A stretch of 64,000 bases of DNA from Streptomyces aurantiacus (GCF_001418335.1 NZ_LIPP01000099.1:29149-93148), one strand, 5' to 3'. Positions 24,880 to 33,829 are shown, counted from the stretch's first letter. A program made the numbers and translations. The notes: generated by a model from the sequence alone, not told the origin.

Positions 24880-26211
24880 ATGCCCGGACGACCCGACCGT
24901 CGGTCCGTGCTCGCCGCGATGGCCGCCGTACCGCTGACAGGAGCCGCGAGCGCCTGCAGCGGGGACAACGGTGCCTCGTCGGCGGGCACGGGCCGTACGA
25001 CGCGCATCACCTTCTGGTCCGCCCTGCGCGGCAGCCAGGAGGTGGTCGATGCCTTCAACCGCACGCACGACAAAGTGCGGGTGGACTTCCAGCAGATCCC
25101 CTCCGGGGGCCAGGGCGGCTACGCCAAGCTGAGCAACGCCGCCCGGGCGGGCAACGCGCCCGACGTCGCGACCATCGAGTATCCGCAGGTGCCGGGGTTC
25201 GCCATCGACGGAGTCGCCCGGGACATCACCGGCCTCGTCAGTGACAGCCTGCGCCGCAAGCTGCTGCCGCAGGCGCTCGCACAGACCACGTTCGAGGGGC
25301 GGGTGTTCAGCGTTCCGCTGGACGTCGAGCCCATGGTGATGCATTACCGCGCCGATCTCTTCGACCGGTACGGGCTCCAAGTCGCCCGCACCTGGGACGA
25401 GTTCGCCGAGCAGGCGGCCACCGTTCGCCGCAAGGCCGCCGACCGGCGACTCGTACTGTTCCCGACGGACGGGATGACGCAGTTCGCCGCCTACGCCTGG
25501 CAGGCCGGCGCCCAGTGGTTCGACACCTCCGAAGGAGCCTGGAACGTCTCCCTCGCCGACGCGCCCTCGCGGCGCGTGGCGCGGTACTGGCAGCGGCTCA
25601 TCGACCGTGACGACGTGTTCGTGAACGCGGTCGAGAGCAGGCAGTCCGACGCGCAGATCGGCAACGGGCTGGTACTCACCCGGCTGAGCGGTGCCTGGGA
25701 CGCCGGCGCGCAGATGAACGCCCGGCCCGCGCAGAAGGGCCAGTGGCGGATCGCCCCACTCCCCCAGTGGGACACCGGCAGCCCTTCCGTGGGCACACAC
25801 GGCGGCTCCACGTTCGCCGTCACGAAGGACAGCCGCCGTCCCGAGGCCGCGATGGAGTTCATCGAGTGGCAGGTCACCCACCCCGACGCCCTGCGCGCCC
25901 GTCTCTCCAGCGGCACCAGCAGCCAGTATCCGGCCGCCCCCGGCCTGGTCGCCGTGGGCCGCAAGGCCTTCGACCGGTCGTACTACGGCGGACAGGACAT
26001 CTACCGCCTGTTCGAACAGGAGGCGGAGAAGATCGGCGAGGGCTGGCGGTGGGGACCGCGGATGAGCGCCACCCAGAGAGTCATGCAGGACTCCTTCGCC
26101 CGGGTCGGCGGCGGCCAGGGATCGCTGGCCGCATCCCTGCGCACCGCACAGGAGGGGACCATGCCCGACCTCAAGGCCCTGGGCCTGTCCACCACGCAGC
26201 ACACCACCTGA
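24880..26211 (+). CDS. Sugar ABC transporter solute-binding lipoprotein
   Basis: 443 aa. Signal peptide MPGRPDRRSVLAAMAAVPLTGAAS with twin arginine and lipobox ASAC (Cys about 26), then ITFWSALRGSQEVVDAFNRTHDKVRVDFQQIPSG, typical of CUT1 binding proteins, and VMHYRADLFDRYGLQVARTWDEF. It anchors at the outer face of the membrane and feeds the two permeases encoded next. The operon has no ATPase gene. Ligand unknown; the co-encoded 2-hydroxyacid dehydrogenase and DUF2264 protein suggest an oxidised or uronate-containing saccharide. Confidence 0.95.
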   Translation: MPGRPDRRSVLAAMAAVPLTGAASACSGDNGASSAGTGRTTRITFWSALRGSQEVVDAFNRTHDKVRVDFQQIPSGGQGGYAKLSNAARAGNAPDVATIEYPQVPGFAIDGVARDITGLVSDSLRRKLLPQALAQTTFEGRVFSVPLDVEPMVMHYRADLFDRYGLQVARTWDEFAEQAATVRRKAADRRLVLFPTDGMTQFAAYAWQAGAQWFDTSEGAWNVSLADAPSRRVARYWQRLIDRDDVFVNAVESRQSDAQIGNGLVLTRLSGAWDAGAQMNARPAQKGQWRIAPLPQWDTGSPSVGTHGGSTFAVTKDSRRPEAAMEFIEWQVTHPDALRARLSSGTSSQYPAAPGLVAVGRKAFDRSYYGGQDIYRLFEQEAEKIGEGWRWGPRMSATQRVMQDSFARVGGGQGSLAASLRTAQEGTMPDLKALGLSTTQHTT

Positions 26212-26237
26212 GCCGACGAGAAGGCAGGTGACACCGC

Positions 26238-27224
26238 ATGACCACCACCGCCAGGGCCCGGGTACCGGCCGACGCGTCCCGCACCGAAGGGCCGGCCCTC
26301 TCCGCCTCCGGTCTGCGCGCCCGCCGGGCCGCCGAACGCCGCCGATCCGGCGCCGTCATCGTCCTCATGGCGCCGTTCTTCGCCCTGCTCACCACCATCT
26401 TCCTGATCCCCGTCGGCACAGCCGTCTACCTCAGCTTCTTCAGCGACGACCAGCCCGGTCTCGGTTTCGGTGCCGAACGCACCGTCTTCGTCGGACTGCG
26501 CAGCTACGCGGCCGTCCTGACCGACCCCACGTTCCTCGGTGGGCTCGGCACGGTCGCGCTCTACTGCCTGATCTACCTTCCGCTCATGGTCGTCAGCGCG
26601 CTCGTCCTGGCGCTGCTGCTGGACTCCGGGGCGGTCCGGCTGCGGGCCTTCGCCCAACTGGGTCTCTTCCTCCCGCACGCCGTGCCCGGCATCATCGCCG
26701 CCCTGATCTGGCTGTACTTGTACACGCCCGGCATCAGTCCGGTGATCGACCTGTTCGCCCGCGCGGACATCACGATCGACTTCCTCGGCATCCACACCGT
26801 CGTCCCGTCCATCGTGAACATCGCCGTGTGGAGCAACCTCGGCTACAACATGGTGGTCTTCTACGCCGCTCTGCAGGCCGTACCCCGCGAGGTGATCGAG
26901 GCGTCCGTGGTCGACGGCGCGGGACCCGTGCGGACAGCGCTCCAGGTCAAGACACCCCTGGTGCGCGCCTCGATCGTCATGGTGGCGATCTTCACCCTGA
27001 TCTGGGCGCTCCAGCTCTTCACCGAACCGATGCTGCTCAGCCAGTCCTCCCCCATGATCAGCTCCCGCTTCTCGCCGAGCATGTACATCTACGACGCCGC
27101 GTTCACCCGCAACAACTACGGCCTGGCGGCGGCCGCCTCGGTGGTCCTGCTCATGTGCACCATCGCCCTGTCCTACGGCGTCACCCGCTTCACCGGCCGC
27201 GCCGACGCCGAGGAGGCCCGATGA
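26238..27224 (+). CDS. Carbohydrate ABC transporter permease (MalF-type)
   Basis: 328 aa, six membrane segments from IVLMAPFFALLTTIFLIPVG onward, with an EAA loop PREVIEASVVDGAGPVRTALQVKTPLV near residue 220. Starts 26 bp after the binding-protein gene and ends in ATGA overlap with the second permease. CUT1 importer component. Confidence 0.95.
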   Translation: MTTTARARVPADASRTEGPALSASGLRARRAAERRRSGAVIVLMAPFFALLTTIFLIPVGTAVYLSFFSDDQPGLGFGAERTVFVGLRSYAAVLTDPTFLGGLGTVALYCLIYLPLMVVSALVLALLLDSGAVRLRAFAQLGLFLPHAVPGIIAALIWLYLYTPGISPVIDLFARADITIDFLGIHTVVPSIVNIAVWSNLGYNMVVFYAALQAVPREVIEASVVDGAGPVRTALQVKTPLVRASIVMVAIFTLIWALQLFTEPMLLSQSSPMISSRFSPSMYIYDAAFTRNNYGLAAAASVVLLMCTIALSYGVTRFTGRADAEEAR

Positions 27225-28084
27225 GCGCCACCGACAGCTCCCTGCTCCGCCCCCGTCTGATCGGCCGGGCGACGGTCAACGTGGTCGTCGCGGTCTCCGT
27301 CCTCTACACCCTGCTGCCCGTGCTGTGGCTGGTGCTGGCCGCCACCAAGGACCGGGACGCGCTGTTCAGCAGCGACCTGCTGTCCCTGAGCGACTTCTCA
27401 CTCGTACGCAACCTCAAGGACCTGTTCGCCATGGACGGCGGGCTGTACGGCCGCTGGTACCTGAACAGCCTGCTGTACGCGGTGCTCGGCGCCGCCATCG
27501 GCGCGCTGCTGAGCGTCGCCTGCGGCTACGCCTTCGACAAGTACCGCTTCCGGCACAAGGAGAAGCTGTTCGGTCTGGTGCTCGCGGCGGTCATGGTGCC
27601 GCAGACGGTCCTCGCGCTGCCGCTGTACCTGATGGCCTCCGAGGCCGGCCTGGTCAATACCTTCTGGGCGGTGTTCATCCCCGTGCTGTTCAACCCCTTC
27701 GGTGTCTATCTCGGCCGCATCTTCAGCCGGGGCTACGTGCCCGACGAGGTGCTGGAGGCCGCGCGGGTGGACGGGGCGGGCGAACTGACCACATACGTCC
27801 GGGTGTCGCTGCGGATGCTCGGCCCCGGCCTGGTCACCGTCTTCCTCTTCCAGCTCACCGCGATCTGGAACAACTTCTTCCTGCCCATGGTGATGCTGTC
27901 CGACCAGGACCTGTATCCCGTCAGCCTCGGGCTGTACCAGTGGAACAGTTCGGCGTCCGTCTCGCCCGAGTACTACCCCGTGGTCATCATGGGGTCGTTG
28001 CTCGCCGTACTGCCCCTCATCCTCGCCTTCGTACTGCTCCAGCGGTTCTGGCGCAGTGGCCTGACCGCCGGAGCCGTCAAGTGA
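27221..28084 (+). CDS. Carbohydrate ABC transporter permease (MalG-type)
   Basis: 287 aa with six membrane segments and EAA loop PDEVLEAARVDGAGELTTYVRVSLRMLGPG near residue 180. ATG 27221 follows GAGGAGG and overlaps the upstream stop. Its own stop overlaps the GTG of the dehydrogenase gene (GTGA). Second membrane half of the importer. Confidence 0.95.
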   Translation: MSATDSSLLRPRLIGRATVNVVVAVSVLYTLLPVLWLVLAATKDRDALFSSDLLSLSDFSLVRNLKDLFAMDGGLYGRWYLNSLLYAVLGAAIGALLSVACGYAFDKYRFRHKEKLFGLVLAAVMVPQTVLALPLYLMASEAGLVNTFWAVFIPVLFNPFGVYLGRIFSRGYVPDEVLEAARVDGAGELTTYVRVSLRMLGPGLVTVFLFQLTAIWNNFFLPMVMLSDQDLYPVSLGLYQWNSSASVSPEYYPVVIMGSLLAVLPLILAFVLLQRFWRSGLTAGAVK

Positions 28085-29112
28085 CCCTGCACGCCCCCGG
28101 ACCCGGCTTCCGGCCCCGTGCCGCCGTGGCCATGTCCCAGGACGCCGCCGCGGCCGTCCTCGACGACCAGGTGCTCGCCGCGTTCCGCGAGGTCTGCGAC
28201 CTCGCCCCTCCCCCGGTGCTCGACGACCTGTCGACACCGCGGGCGAGGTCGCTGCTGGCCGACGTCGACCTGCTCGTCACCGGCTGGGGCTGCCCGGCGC
28301 TGGACGAGGAGGTACTGCGTGCGGCGCCGCGGCTGCGCGCCGTCGTACACACCGCGGGCAGCGTGCGCGGGCACGTCACGGACGCGTGCTGGGAGCGCGG
28401 CGTCGAGGTGTCCTCCGCCGCCGCGGCCAACGCCCTTCCCGTCGCCGAGTACACCCTCGCCATGATCCTGCTCACCGGCAAACACGTCCTGGAACGCGCC
28501 CGCGACTACCGGGTCTCTCGGGCCAGGGACAACTGGCTGCGCACCCCGCGCGACATCGGAAACCACGGCAGCACCGTCGGCATCCTGTCGGCGTCGCTGA
28601 TCGGCCGCCGGGTCATCGAGCTGCTGCGCCCGCACGACATGGAGGTGCTGCTCCACGACCCGCACATCAGTGACGCGGACGCCACCCGACTCGGAGTCGA
28701 GCGCGTCGAGTTGCCGGAGCTGTTCGCGCGCTGCGACACCGTCAGCGTGCACACCCCGCTCCTTCCCACGACCCGGGGCCTGGTCGGCCGCCCCCTGATC
28801 GAAGCGATGCCCGCCGGTGCCACGCTCATCAACACCTCCCGCGGAGCCGTCGTCGACCAGCGGGCGCTCACCGACGCCGTTCTGGCGGGCCGGATCCGGG
28901 CCGTGCTGGACGTCACAGAGCCCGAGGCCCTGCCGGCGGACCATCCGCTGTGGGACTGCGAGAACGCGCTGATCACCCCGCACCTGGCGGGTTCCGAGGG
29001 CAACGAGTGGCGCCGCCTGGCCGATCTCGCGCTCGCCGAGACCGCCCGCTGGGCGTCCGGCACCGGTTTCCTCCACCCCGTACGACGCGAAAGGCTGGCG
29101 TTCCTGGCATGA
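28081..29112 (+). CDS. D-isomer-specific 2-hydroxyacid dehydrogenase
   Basis: 343 aa from GTG 28081, which overlaps the permease stop. Substrate and NAD domains of the PGDH/formate dehydrogenase fold are present: nucleotide-binding stretch STVGILSASLIGRRVIELL (a variant of GxGxxG, here with Ser-Ala-Ser in the loop, so the usual glycines are partly missing), NTSRGAVVDQRAL with the active-site Arg, the Glu of LDVTEPEALPADHPL, and the catalytic His in TPHLAGSEG. It would interconvert a 2-keto and a 2-hydroxy acid, or possibly oxidise a sugar acid. Stop overlaps the DUF2264 ATG. The loss of glycines in the dinucleotide motif is worth noting. Confidence 0.92.
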   Translation: MTLHAPGPGFRPRAAVAMSQDAAAAVLDDQVLAAFREVCDLAPPPVLDDLSTPRARSLLADVDLLVTGWGCPALDEEVLRAAPRLRAVVHTAGSVRGHVTDACWERGVEVSSAAAANALPVAEYTLAMILLTGKHVLERARDYRVSRARDNWLRTPRDIGNHGSTVGILSASLIGRRVIELLRPHDMEVLLHDPHISDADATRLGVERVELPELFARCDTVSVHTPLLPTTRGLVGRPLIEAMPAGATLINTSRGAVVDQRALTDAVLAGRIRAVLDVTEPEALPADHPLWDCENALITPHLAGSEGNEWRRLADLALAETARWASGTGFLHPVRRERLAFLA

Positions 29113-31061
29113 GCACCCCCCTCGAAGCCCTCTCCCGACTCCCCTTCCGCCTCCCCTCCGAGGACCGTGCGTCGAGCCCGTACACCGGCTACACCCGGGC
29201 CCACTGGGAGGCCGTCGCGGACGGGCTCCTGGCAGCGGCATGGCGTTGGAGCACCCCGGGCCACGCCCTGCTGGACCTGCCGGGGCGGCCCTCGCGCTCG
29301 GGGGTGCGCTCCGACGGTCTTGAGGGGTTCGCCCGGACGTTCCTCGCGGCGGGCTTCCGGGTCGCGGGCGCGGGCGGCGACGATCCGCACAACTGGATGG
29401 AGCGGTACGCCCAGGGCCTGGCCTCGGGCACCCGTTCCCCGGGCCGCGACGACGCCGAGTCCTGGCCGCTGATCCTCGACCACGATGTCCAGGGCCAGCC
29501 CATGGTCGAGTCGGCGTCGATCGCGCTCGGGCTGCGCCTGACAGCGCCCTGGCTCTGGAAGGAACTCGACGCCGGTGTCCAGGACCGGGTGGAGGAATGG
29601 CTGCGCGGGTCACTGCGGCACGTGCCGGCACCGAACAACTGGTACCTCTTCCCGTACACGGTCGCCGGGTTCCTGGAGTCGGTGGGCCGCGGCGACGCCG
29701 AGACGGCAGCGGCGCGCCGGCGGGCGCTGGATCTGCTGGAGAGCTGGTACCGGGGCGGGGGCTGGTACGCCGACGGGGACGGACGTGCCTTCGACCACTA
29801 CAACGGCTGGGCGCTGCACCTGTATCCGGTGCTCGACGCGCACCTCTCCAAGGACTCGGCGCTCCTCGCCCGGTACGGCGGCCGGCTGCGCGAGCACCTC
29901 GACGGCTTCGGGCTGATGTTCGGCGCGGACGGGGCGCCGCTGCACTTCGGCCGGTCGCTCGCGTACCGCTTCGCCGCCTCCGCGGCCGTGGGTCTCGGCG
30001 CGCTGACCGGGCACACGCCGCTGACGCCGGGCGCCTCGCGCCGGCTGGCCGGCGGCAGCCTGCGCCACTTCCTCGACCGCGGGGCGCTGACCGAGGACGG
30101 TCTGCTGAGCCTGGGTTGGTACGGCCCGCGCGAGGCCACCCTGCAGTCGTACTCAGGACCGGCCTCGCCCTACTGGGCGTCGAAGGCGTTCGTCGCGCTC
30201 CTCGCCCCCGCCGACCACCCGCTGTGGACAGCGACGGAGGAGCCCGCGCCGGTGGAGGAGGCCGACCGTGTGCTGGCCCTGCCCGCGCCCGGACTGCTCG
30301 TCCAGGCGACACGCGACGACGGGATCGTACGGCTGCACAACCACGGCAGTGACCATGTGCGCCCGCACGAGGCGGAGTCGGCAGCCGGGGACGACCCGCA
30401 CTACGGCCGGCAGGCCTACTCGACGCGGACGGGCCCGACGGCGGCCGGGAACCTCGCGGACAACCACCTGTCGGTGGAGGTGAACGGCCGGCCCAGTGTG
30501 CGCCGCCGCGTCCACCCGCTCGGCGCGGGACACGGCGACGGCTGGGGCTGGGCGGCGTCGTGGCACCGGCCCGTCTTCGCCGGCGGTCCCCCGATGGTGC
30601 CGGGGCTGCGGGTGGAGAGCGTGACGGTGGCGCGGGGACCGTACGAACTGCGGGTGCACCGCGTGGTGGGGGCGCCTGCCGGGGCACGCCTCACCCACAC
30701 CGGGTGGGCGACCGGTCCGCGGGAGCCCCTGGTCTCGGCGCTGCACGGCCTGTACGGCTGGAGCCCCGAGCCGGAGACGGTCCGCGCCCCGCAGGGCACC
30801 GCCTACGTACCGTGGGCCGAGATTCCCCGCCTCACCGGCGAGACGGCCGGCCCGGACAGCACGGACGGCACTTCCCTGCATGTGTGCCTGGCCGCCCTCA
30901 CCGGCGAACCGGGCCCCGGCCCACTGCCGGAGGCCGTCACGCGGGTGCTGGCCGACGCCACGGGTGTGGAGGTGGTCTGGGCGGAGGACGGGGCGCACAC
31001 GCGGGTCTCGTTCGACCCGGTCCGGGCGACAACGGTACGAGCCGGCCTCGGGCATTCATGA
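29109..31061 (+). CDS. DUF2264 domain protein, probable carbohydrate-active enzyme
   Basis: 650 aa, no signal peptide. The N-terminal two thirds have an (alpha/alpha)-barrel look with WMERYAQGLASGTR, AESWPLILDHDVQGQPMVESASIALGL, APNNWYLFPYTVAGFLESVG, and DHYNGWALHLYPVLDAHL, all characteristic of DUF2264. The C-terminal third (from about 390) is beta-rich (VQATRDDGIVRLHNHGSDHVRPH). The family occurs with sugar importers and is suspected to act on glycans or uronates, but I know of no firm activity to transfer here. ATG 29109 overlaps the dehydrogenase stop, so it is the last gene of a five-gene coupled operon. Confidence 0.85.
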   Translation: MSTPLEALSRLPFRLPSEDRASSPYTGYTRAHWEAVADGLLAAAWRWSTPGHALLDLPGRPSRSGVRSDGLEGFARTFLAAGFRVAGAGGDDPHNWMERYAQGLASGTRSPGRDDAESWPLILDHDVQGQPMVESASIALGLRLTAPWLWKELDAGVQDRVEEWLRGSLRHVPAPNNWYLFPYTVAGFLESVGRGDAETAAARRRALDLLESWYRGGGWYADGDGRAFDHYNGWALHLYPVLDAHLSKDSALLARYGGRLREHLDGFGLMFGADGAPLHFGRSLAYRFAASAAVGLGALTGHTPLTPGASRRLAGGSLRHFLDRGALTEDGLLSLGWYGPREATLQSYSGPASPYWASKAFVALLAPADHPLWTATEEPAPVEEADRVLALPAPGLLVQATRDDGIVRLHNHGSDHVRPHEAESAAGDDPHYGRQAYSTRTGPTAAGNLADNHLSVEVNGRPSVRRRVHPLGAGHGDGWGWAASWHRPVFAGGPPMVPGLRVESVTVARGPYELRVHRVVGAPAGARLTHTGWATGPREPLVSALHGLYGWSPEPETVRAPQGTAYVPWAEIPRLTGETAGPDSTDGTSLHVCLAALTGEPGPGPLPEAVTRVLADATGVEVVWAEDGAHTRVSFDPVRATTVRAGLGHS

Positions 31062-31102
31062 GGTGGTCTGTCCGAGCACATGGCTGCCTGTCACGGCACT
31101 GG

Positions 31103-32023
31103 CTAGCGGATCTCGCTGGGAGCGCGGGCGAGCAGGGCACGGGTCTCCGCGACGACTCGGTCGCTGAACGCGGCGTCACGCACCTGGGCAGAGCCCAGCA
31201 TGGGCTTGCCGTTCTCGTCGTAGTACACCCCTGACTGCTGCGACTCGCTCGTCAGCACCCCGGCGAGCAGCCGTGCGGCACGCTTCGGAGTGCTCCAGTA
31301 CTTGATGAGGGGCGCCAGCGGCGCGAGCACGTACTTCGCCAGGAGTTGGAGGGCGGCGTTCGCGTCGCGGCCGAGGCCGGTACCGGGGTTGAAACCGGGT
31401 TCGACCGCGATGAAACGGAGTCTTGGGGTTTCGCGGGCGAAGGCGAGGACGGTGGCGAGGTTGCCCTGTTTGGAGGTGGCGTAGGCGTCGAAGCCTCGCT
31501 TGGAGGACCCGCCGGGCTGCCATTCGCCGCGTGCGCCGGCTTCGGCGGAGATGTAGCGCCCGCCGCGGAAACCGGCGGTCACCGCGGGCTTGCGCTCCGG
31601 GTCCTCGACGCCCGAGCAGGTGAAGACGACGTTCGCACCGTCGGGCAGGTGCGGAATGAGCGCCTCCGTCAGGGTGAACGGTCCGAGGTGGTTGGTCGTG
31701 AAAGCGAGGTCCCATCCCTGTGCGGTGCGGTCGGCGCGGTTCGGCATGATGCCGGCGTTGTTGAGCAGGCCGGCGAGCGGAAGGCCGAGTGCGACGATCT
31801 GCGCGGCGGCGCGGCGCACGCCCGGGATGTCGGAGAAGTCACAGACGACCGATACCGCGTGACCCCCGGCCTGCGCGCTGATCTCGGCTTCCACCTCTTT
31901 GAGCTTGTCCGGGTCTCGGCCCACCAGCACGACAGTGCCGTGCCCGGCGAGCTCCAGCGCGGTACGACGGCCGATTCCGGACGTCGGCCCAGTGATGATC
32001 CATGCTTGGCCGGGGGTTGGCAT
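31103..32023 (-). CDS. Short-chain dehydrogenase/reductase (retinol dehydrogenase-like)
   Basis: 306 aa. TGPTSGIG for cofactor binding at the N-terminus, NNAGIMPNRADRTAQGWDLAFTTNHLGPF, and YATSKQGN with the catalytic Tyr and Lys, typical of the RDH/WWOX-like SDR branch acting on hydrophobic substrates. It is followed upstream by a TetR gene on the same strand 55 bp away, so the two are probably one transcript and the TetR its repressor. Substrate unknown. Confidence 0.92.
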   Translation of the reverse strand: MPTPGQAWIITGPTSGIGRRTALELAGHGTVVLVGRDPDKLKEVEAEISAQAGGHAVSVVCDFSDIPGVRRAAAQIVALGLPLAGLLNNAGIMPNRADRTAQGWDLAFTTNHLGPFTLTEALIPHLPDGANVVFTCSGVEDPERKPAVTAGFRGGRYISAEAGARGEWQPGGSSKRGFDAYATSKQGNLATVLAFARETPRLRFIAVEPGFNPGTGLGRDANAALQLLAKYVLAPLAPLIKYWSTPKRAARLLAGVLTSESQQSGVYYDENGKPMLGSAQVRDAAFSDRVVAETRALLARAPSEIR

Positions 32024-32078
32024 GTCAATTCCTTCGCGGTGGTGTCTCGCTGTGGCGGGGTGAGGTGACGGTCGGGAG

Positions 32079-32651
32079 TCAGGCGCCGGCGACGACCCGC
32101 CAGATGGCGTCGAACGCGACGCGGATGAGGGTCTCGGCTTCGGCAGGTTCGCGGATCACCGTGTCGATCGTCGTTTCCGCGATGGCGTTGGTGAGCGTCA
32201 GGACGAAGCTGAGCGGCGCGTCCTGCATCGGACCTCCCGCGCGGCTTCGCTCCAGCAGGTCCGCGATGGCGCTGGATGCGGAGTACACCGCCTGGTGACT
32301 GTCGGCGGTGATGTCGTCCGACACCTGGAGCTGTGCGAGCGCGCGCCGCTTCTCCGGGCCGGCAGTCGCCCAGTGCAGCCACTGCGTCCACATCTGGAGC
32401 AGCTGCTCGCGAGGCTCACTTTCGGCGGGGATACCGGCGAGGGCCGTCGTCGCCATCTCGGTCTTCAGGGCGACGTAGAGCTCGTTCAGGAGCACCGCTT
32501 TCGTGTCGAAGTAGACGAAGAGCGAGCCATTGGAGACACCGGCCTCCTTCGCGATCACTGCTGTCGGTGCGCCGAGTCCCTGGGAGGCGATGGCGCGGGT
32601 CGCCGCCGACAGGATGGCGTTACGCCGATCCTCGTTCCGTGGTCTGGCCAT
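32079..32651 (-). CDS. TetR-family transcriptional regulator
   Basis: 190 aa. HTH IAKEAGVSNGSLFVYFDTKAVLLNELYVALK at residues about 33-63, followed by an all-helical ligand domain. It heads the TetR-SDR transcript, and a TGACTAGTCA palindrome lies 20 bp upstream of its ATG, consistent with autorepression and control of the SDR. Confidence 0.93.
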   Translation of the reverse strand: MARPRNEDRRNAILSAATRAIASQGLGAPTAVIAKEAGVSNGSLFVYFDTKAVLLNELYVALKTEMATTALAGIPAESEPREQLLQMWTQWLHWATAGPEKRRALAQLQVSDDITADSHQAVYSASSAIADLLERSRAGGPMQDAPLSFVLTLTNAIAETTIDTVIREPAEAETLIRVAFDAIWRVVAGA

Positions 32652-32671
32652 GCCCTCACGATATAAGAGAG

Positions 32672-32681
32672 TGACTAGTCA
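32672..32681. promoter_or_regulatory. Palindrome TGACTAGTCA, TetR operator candidate
   Basis: Perfect 10-bp palindrome extended by a repeated GTCA half-site (TGACTAGTCAGTCA), placed 21 bp upstream of the TetR start at 32651. Typical layout of an autoregulatory TetR operator. Confidence 0.65.
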
Positions 32682-32754
32682 GTCAATTTAGTCCGTCCGG
32701 CATCGCCCAGAACGGGCCAGGAGCGGTGATCCTGATCCGGTGGACAGGCGTGGG

Positions 32755-32835
32755 TCAGTGCTTCATCGCGTCGAGCTCCGCCAGCGCGTCCTGTGGCAGT
32801 GGGAGAGCAGTTCCGAGGACGTTCTCCCTCCTCTT
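32755..32835 (-). pseudogene. Possible C-terminal remnant of an aldo/keto reductase
   Basis: The minus strand encodes KRRENVLGTALPLPQDAL then AELDAMKH and a stop. This resembles the end of aldo/keto reductases (ENV...L.L....LAELD). Two in-frame stops lie directly upstream, so nothing longer survives. The rest of the gap (to the ArsR stop at 33026) shows no other gene. Match is short, confidence modest. Confidence 0.3.
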
Positions 32836-33025
32836 TCATCAGTGGTGTTCGAGCCGGCCGAATGCGACGGATCAGGCGCCGGCCCAGCTCCTTGGTCCCC
32901 GCCTCTCGTCACGCGTTCAGGTGGTGGATGAGGTCGGGCAGGTCAGCCGCACGGCGCGGAGCCCGCCCAGGACGCGGGCCGTCGGGCCCAGGCGTGCAGG
33001 GAAAAGCCCGCTTCTGCGAGAGCGG

Positions 33026-33352
33026 TTACGCGGCGGTGCCGCGTTCTTCCTCCTCGACCGCGGCCAGGACGCAGTCCAGGAGGCCCGGGAAGCGGAAGTC
33101 GAGGTCCTCCCGGCGCAGTGTGTGCAGGATGATGCGACCCTCGCGCCGGGCCCACAGGATGCCGCTCTCCCTCAGTACCTGCCAGTGGCGGCTCGCCGTG
33201 GACGCGGAGACTTCCGGCAGCACCGTCGAGCAGGTCAACTCCTCGCCGCCGGCCAGCCGCTTGACGATCCGGAGGCGGATCGGATTGGCGAGCGCGTCAA
33301 GGACGGACTGGATGAGCAGATCCTCACGCGCGGGATGAGTCAAGGACTTCAT
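33026..33352 (-). CDS. ArsR-family transcriptional regulator
   Basis: 108 aa. The compact winged helix has LDALANPIRLRIVKRLAGG, LPEVSASTASRHWQVLRESGILWARREGR as recognition helix and wing. No Cys pair of metal sensors (no CVC box), so probably not a metal responder. Divergent from the DUF1330 gene across 128 bp that contains a 28-bp palindrome; the pair probably forms a small regulator/effector unit. Confidence 0.92.
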   Translation of the reverse strand: MKSLTHPAREDLLIQSVLDALANPIRLRIVKRLAGGEELTCSTVLPEVSASTASRHWQVLRESGILWARREGRIILHTLRREDLDFRFPGLLDCVLAAVEEEERGTAA

Positions 33353-33444
33353 GACGACCGATTGTACGTTACATCGTGAACAGACAGATCAGTTGTCCGG
33401 GCGCCCGCACCTGCCTCGATTGCCACCCACCGATCCCCATGGTT

Positions 33445-33472
33445 CCATAGTTCGCGAGTTCGCGAACTATGG
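33445..33472. promoter_or_regulatory. 28-bp inverted repeat overlapping the DUF1330 ribosome site
   Basis: Perfect 13-bp arms CCATAGTTCGCGA and TCGCGAACTATGG around a 2-bp centre. The same segment also contains AGTTCGCGA as two overlapping direct repeats. Its right edge runs into the GGAGG ribosome site at 33471-33475. Could be a regulator operator, or an RNA hairpin limiting translation of the DUF1330 gene. Confidence 0.75.
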
Positions 33473-33480
33473 AGGTTTTG

Positions 33481-33765
33481 ATGAGTGCGTACATGATCAT
33501 CAGCGTGTCCCCTCGGAACCAGGAGAAGATGACGGAGTACGAGACCAGGACTCTCGCGGTCGTGGAGAAGTTCGGAGGCCGACCCGTCGCCCGGGACACC
33601 AGCCCCGAGGTGTTCGAGACCGAGCACCGCCCGGCCATCGGCGTCATTCTCGAATTCCCCGACAAGCAGGCCGTGTTGGACTTCTACCACTCAGAGGAGT
33701 ACCGGCCGCTGAAGGAGTTCCGGCACACCTTCGCCACGGCGAGCGCCCTGGTCGTCGAAGCCTGA
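33481..33765 (+). CDS. DUF1330 family protein
   Basis: 94 aa from ATG 33481 with GGAGG eight bases upstream (an in-frame ATG at 33469 lies within the inverted repeat and has no ribosome site). The dimeric alpha-beta ferredoxin-like fold of DUF1330 is recognisable: AYMIISVSPRNQEKMTEYETRTLAVVEKFGGR, ETEHRPAIGVILEFPDKQAVLDFYHSEEYRPL. Function of the family is unknown. Divergent from the ArsR gene. Confidence 0.85.
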   Translation: MSAYMIISVSPRNQEKMTEYETRTLAVVEKFGGRPVARDTSPEVFETEHRPAIGVILEFPDKQAVLDFYHSEEYRPLKEFRHTFATASALVVEA

Positions 33766-33829
33766 GGCGTAGTGGATCGACCGCCGCGAGGGATCGCGGC
33801 GTTGACGGCACCCTGGGCCGGGCCGGTCG

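Noticed and set aside
23209..26202. 997-codon minus-strand frame
   Set aside because: Antisense to the hybrid regulator and solute-binding protein; only a short stretch near 23424-23508 looks protein-like and is reported separately as a weak remnant.
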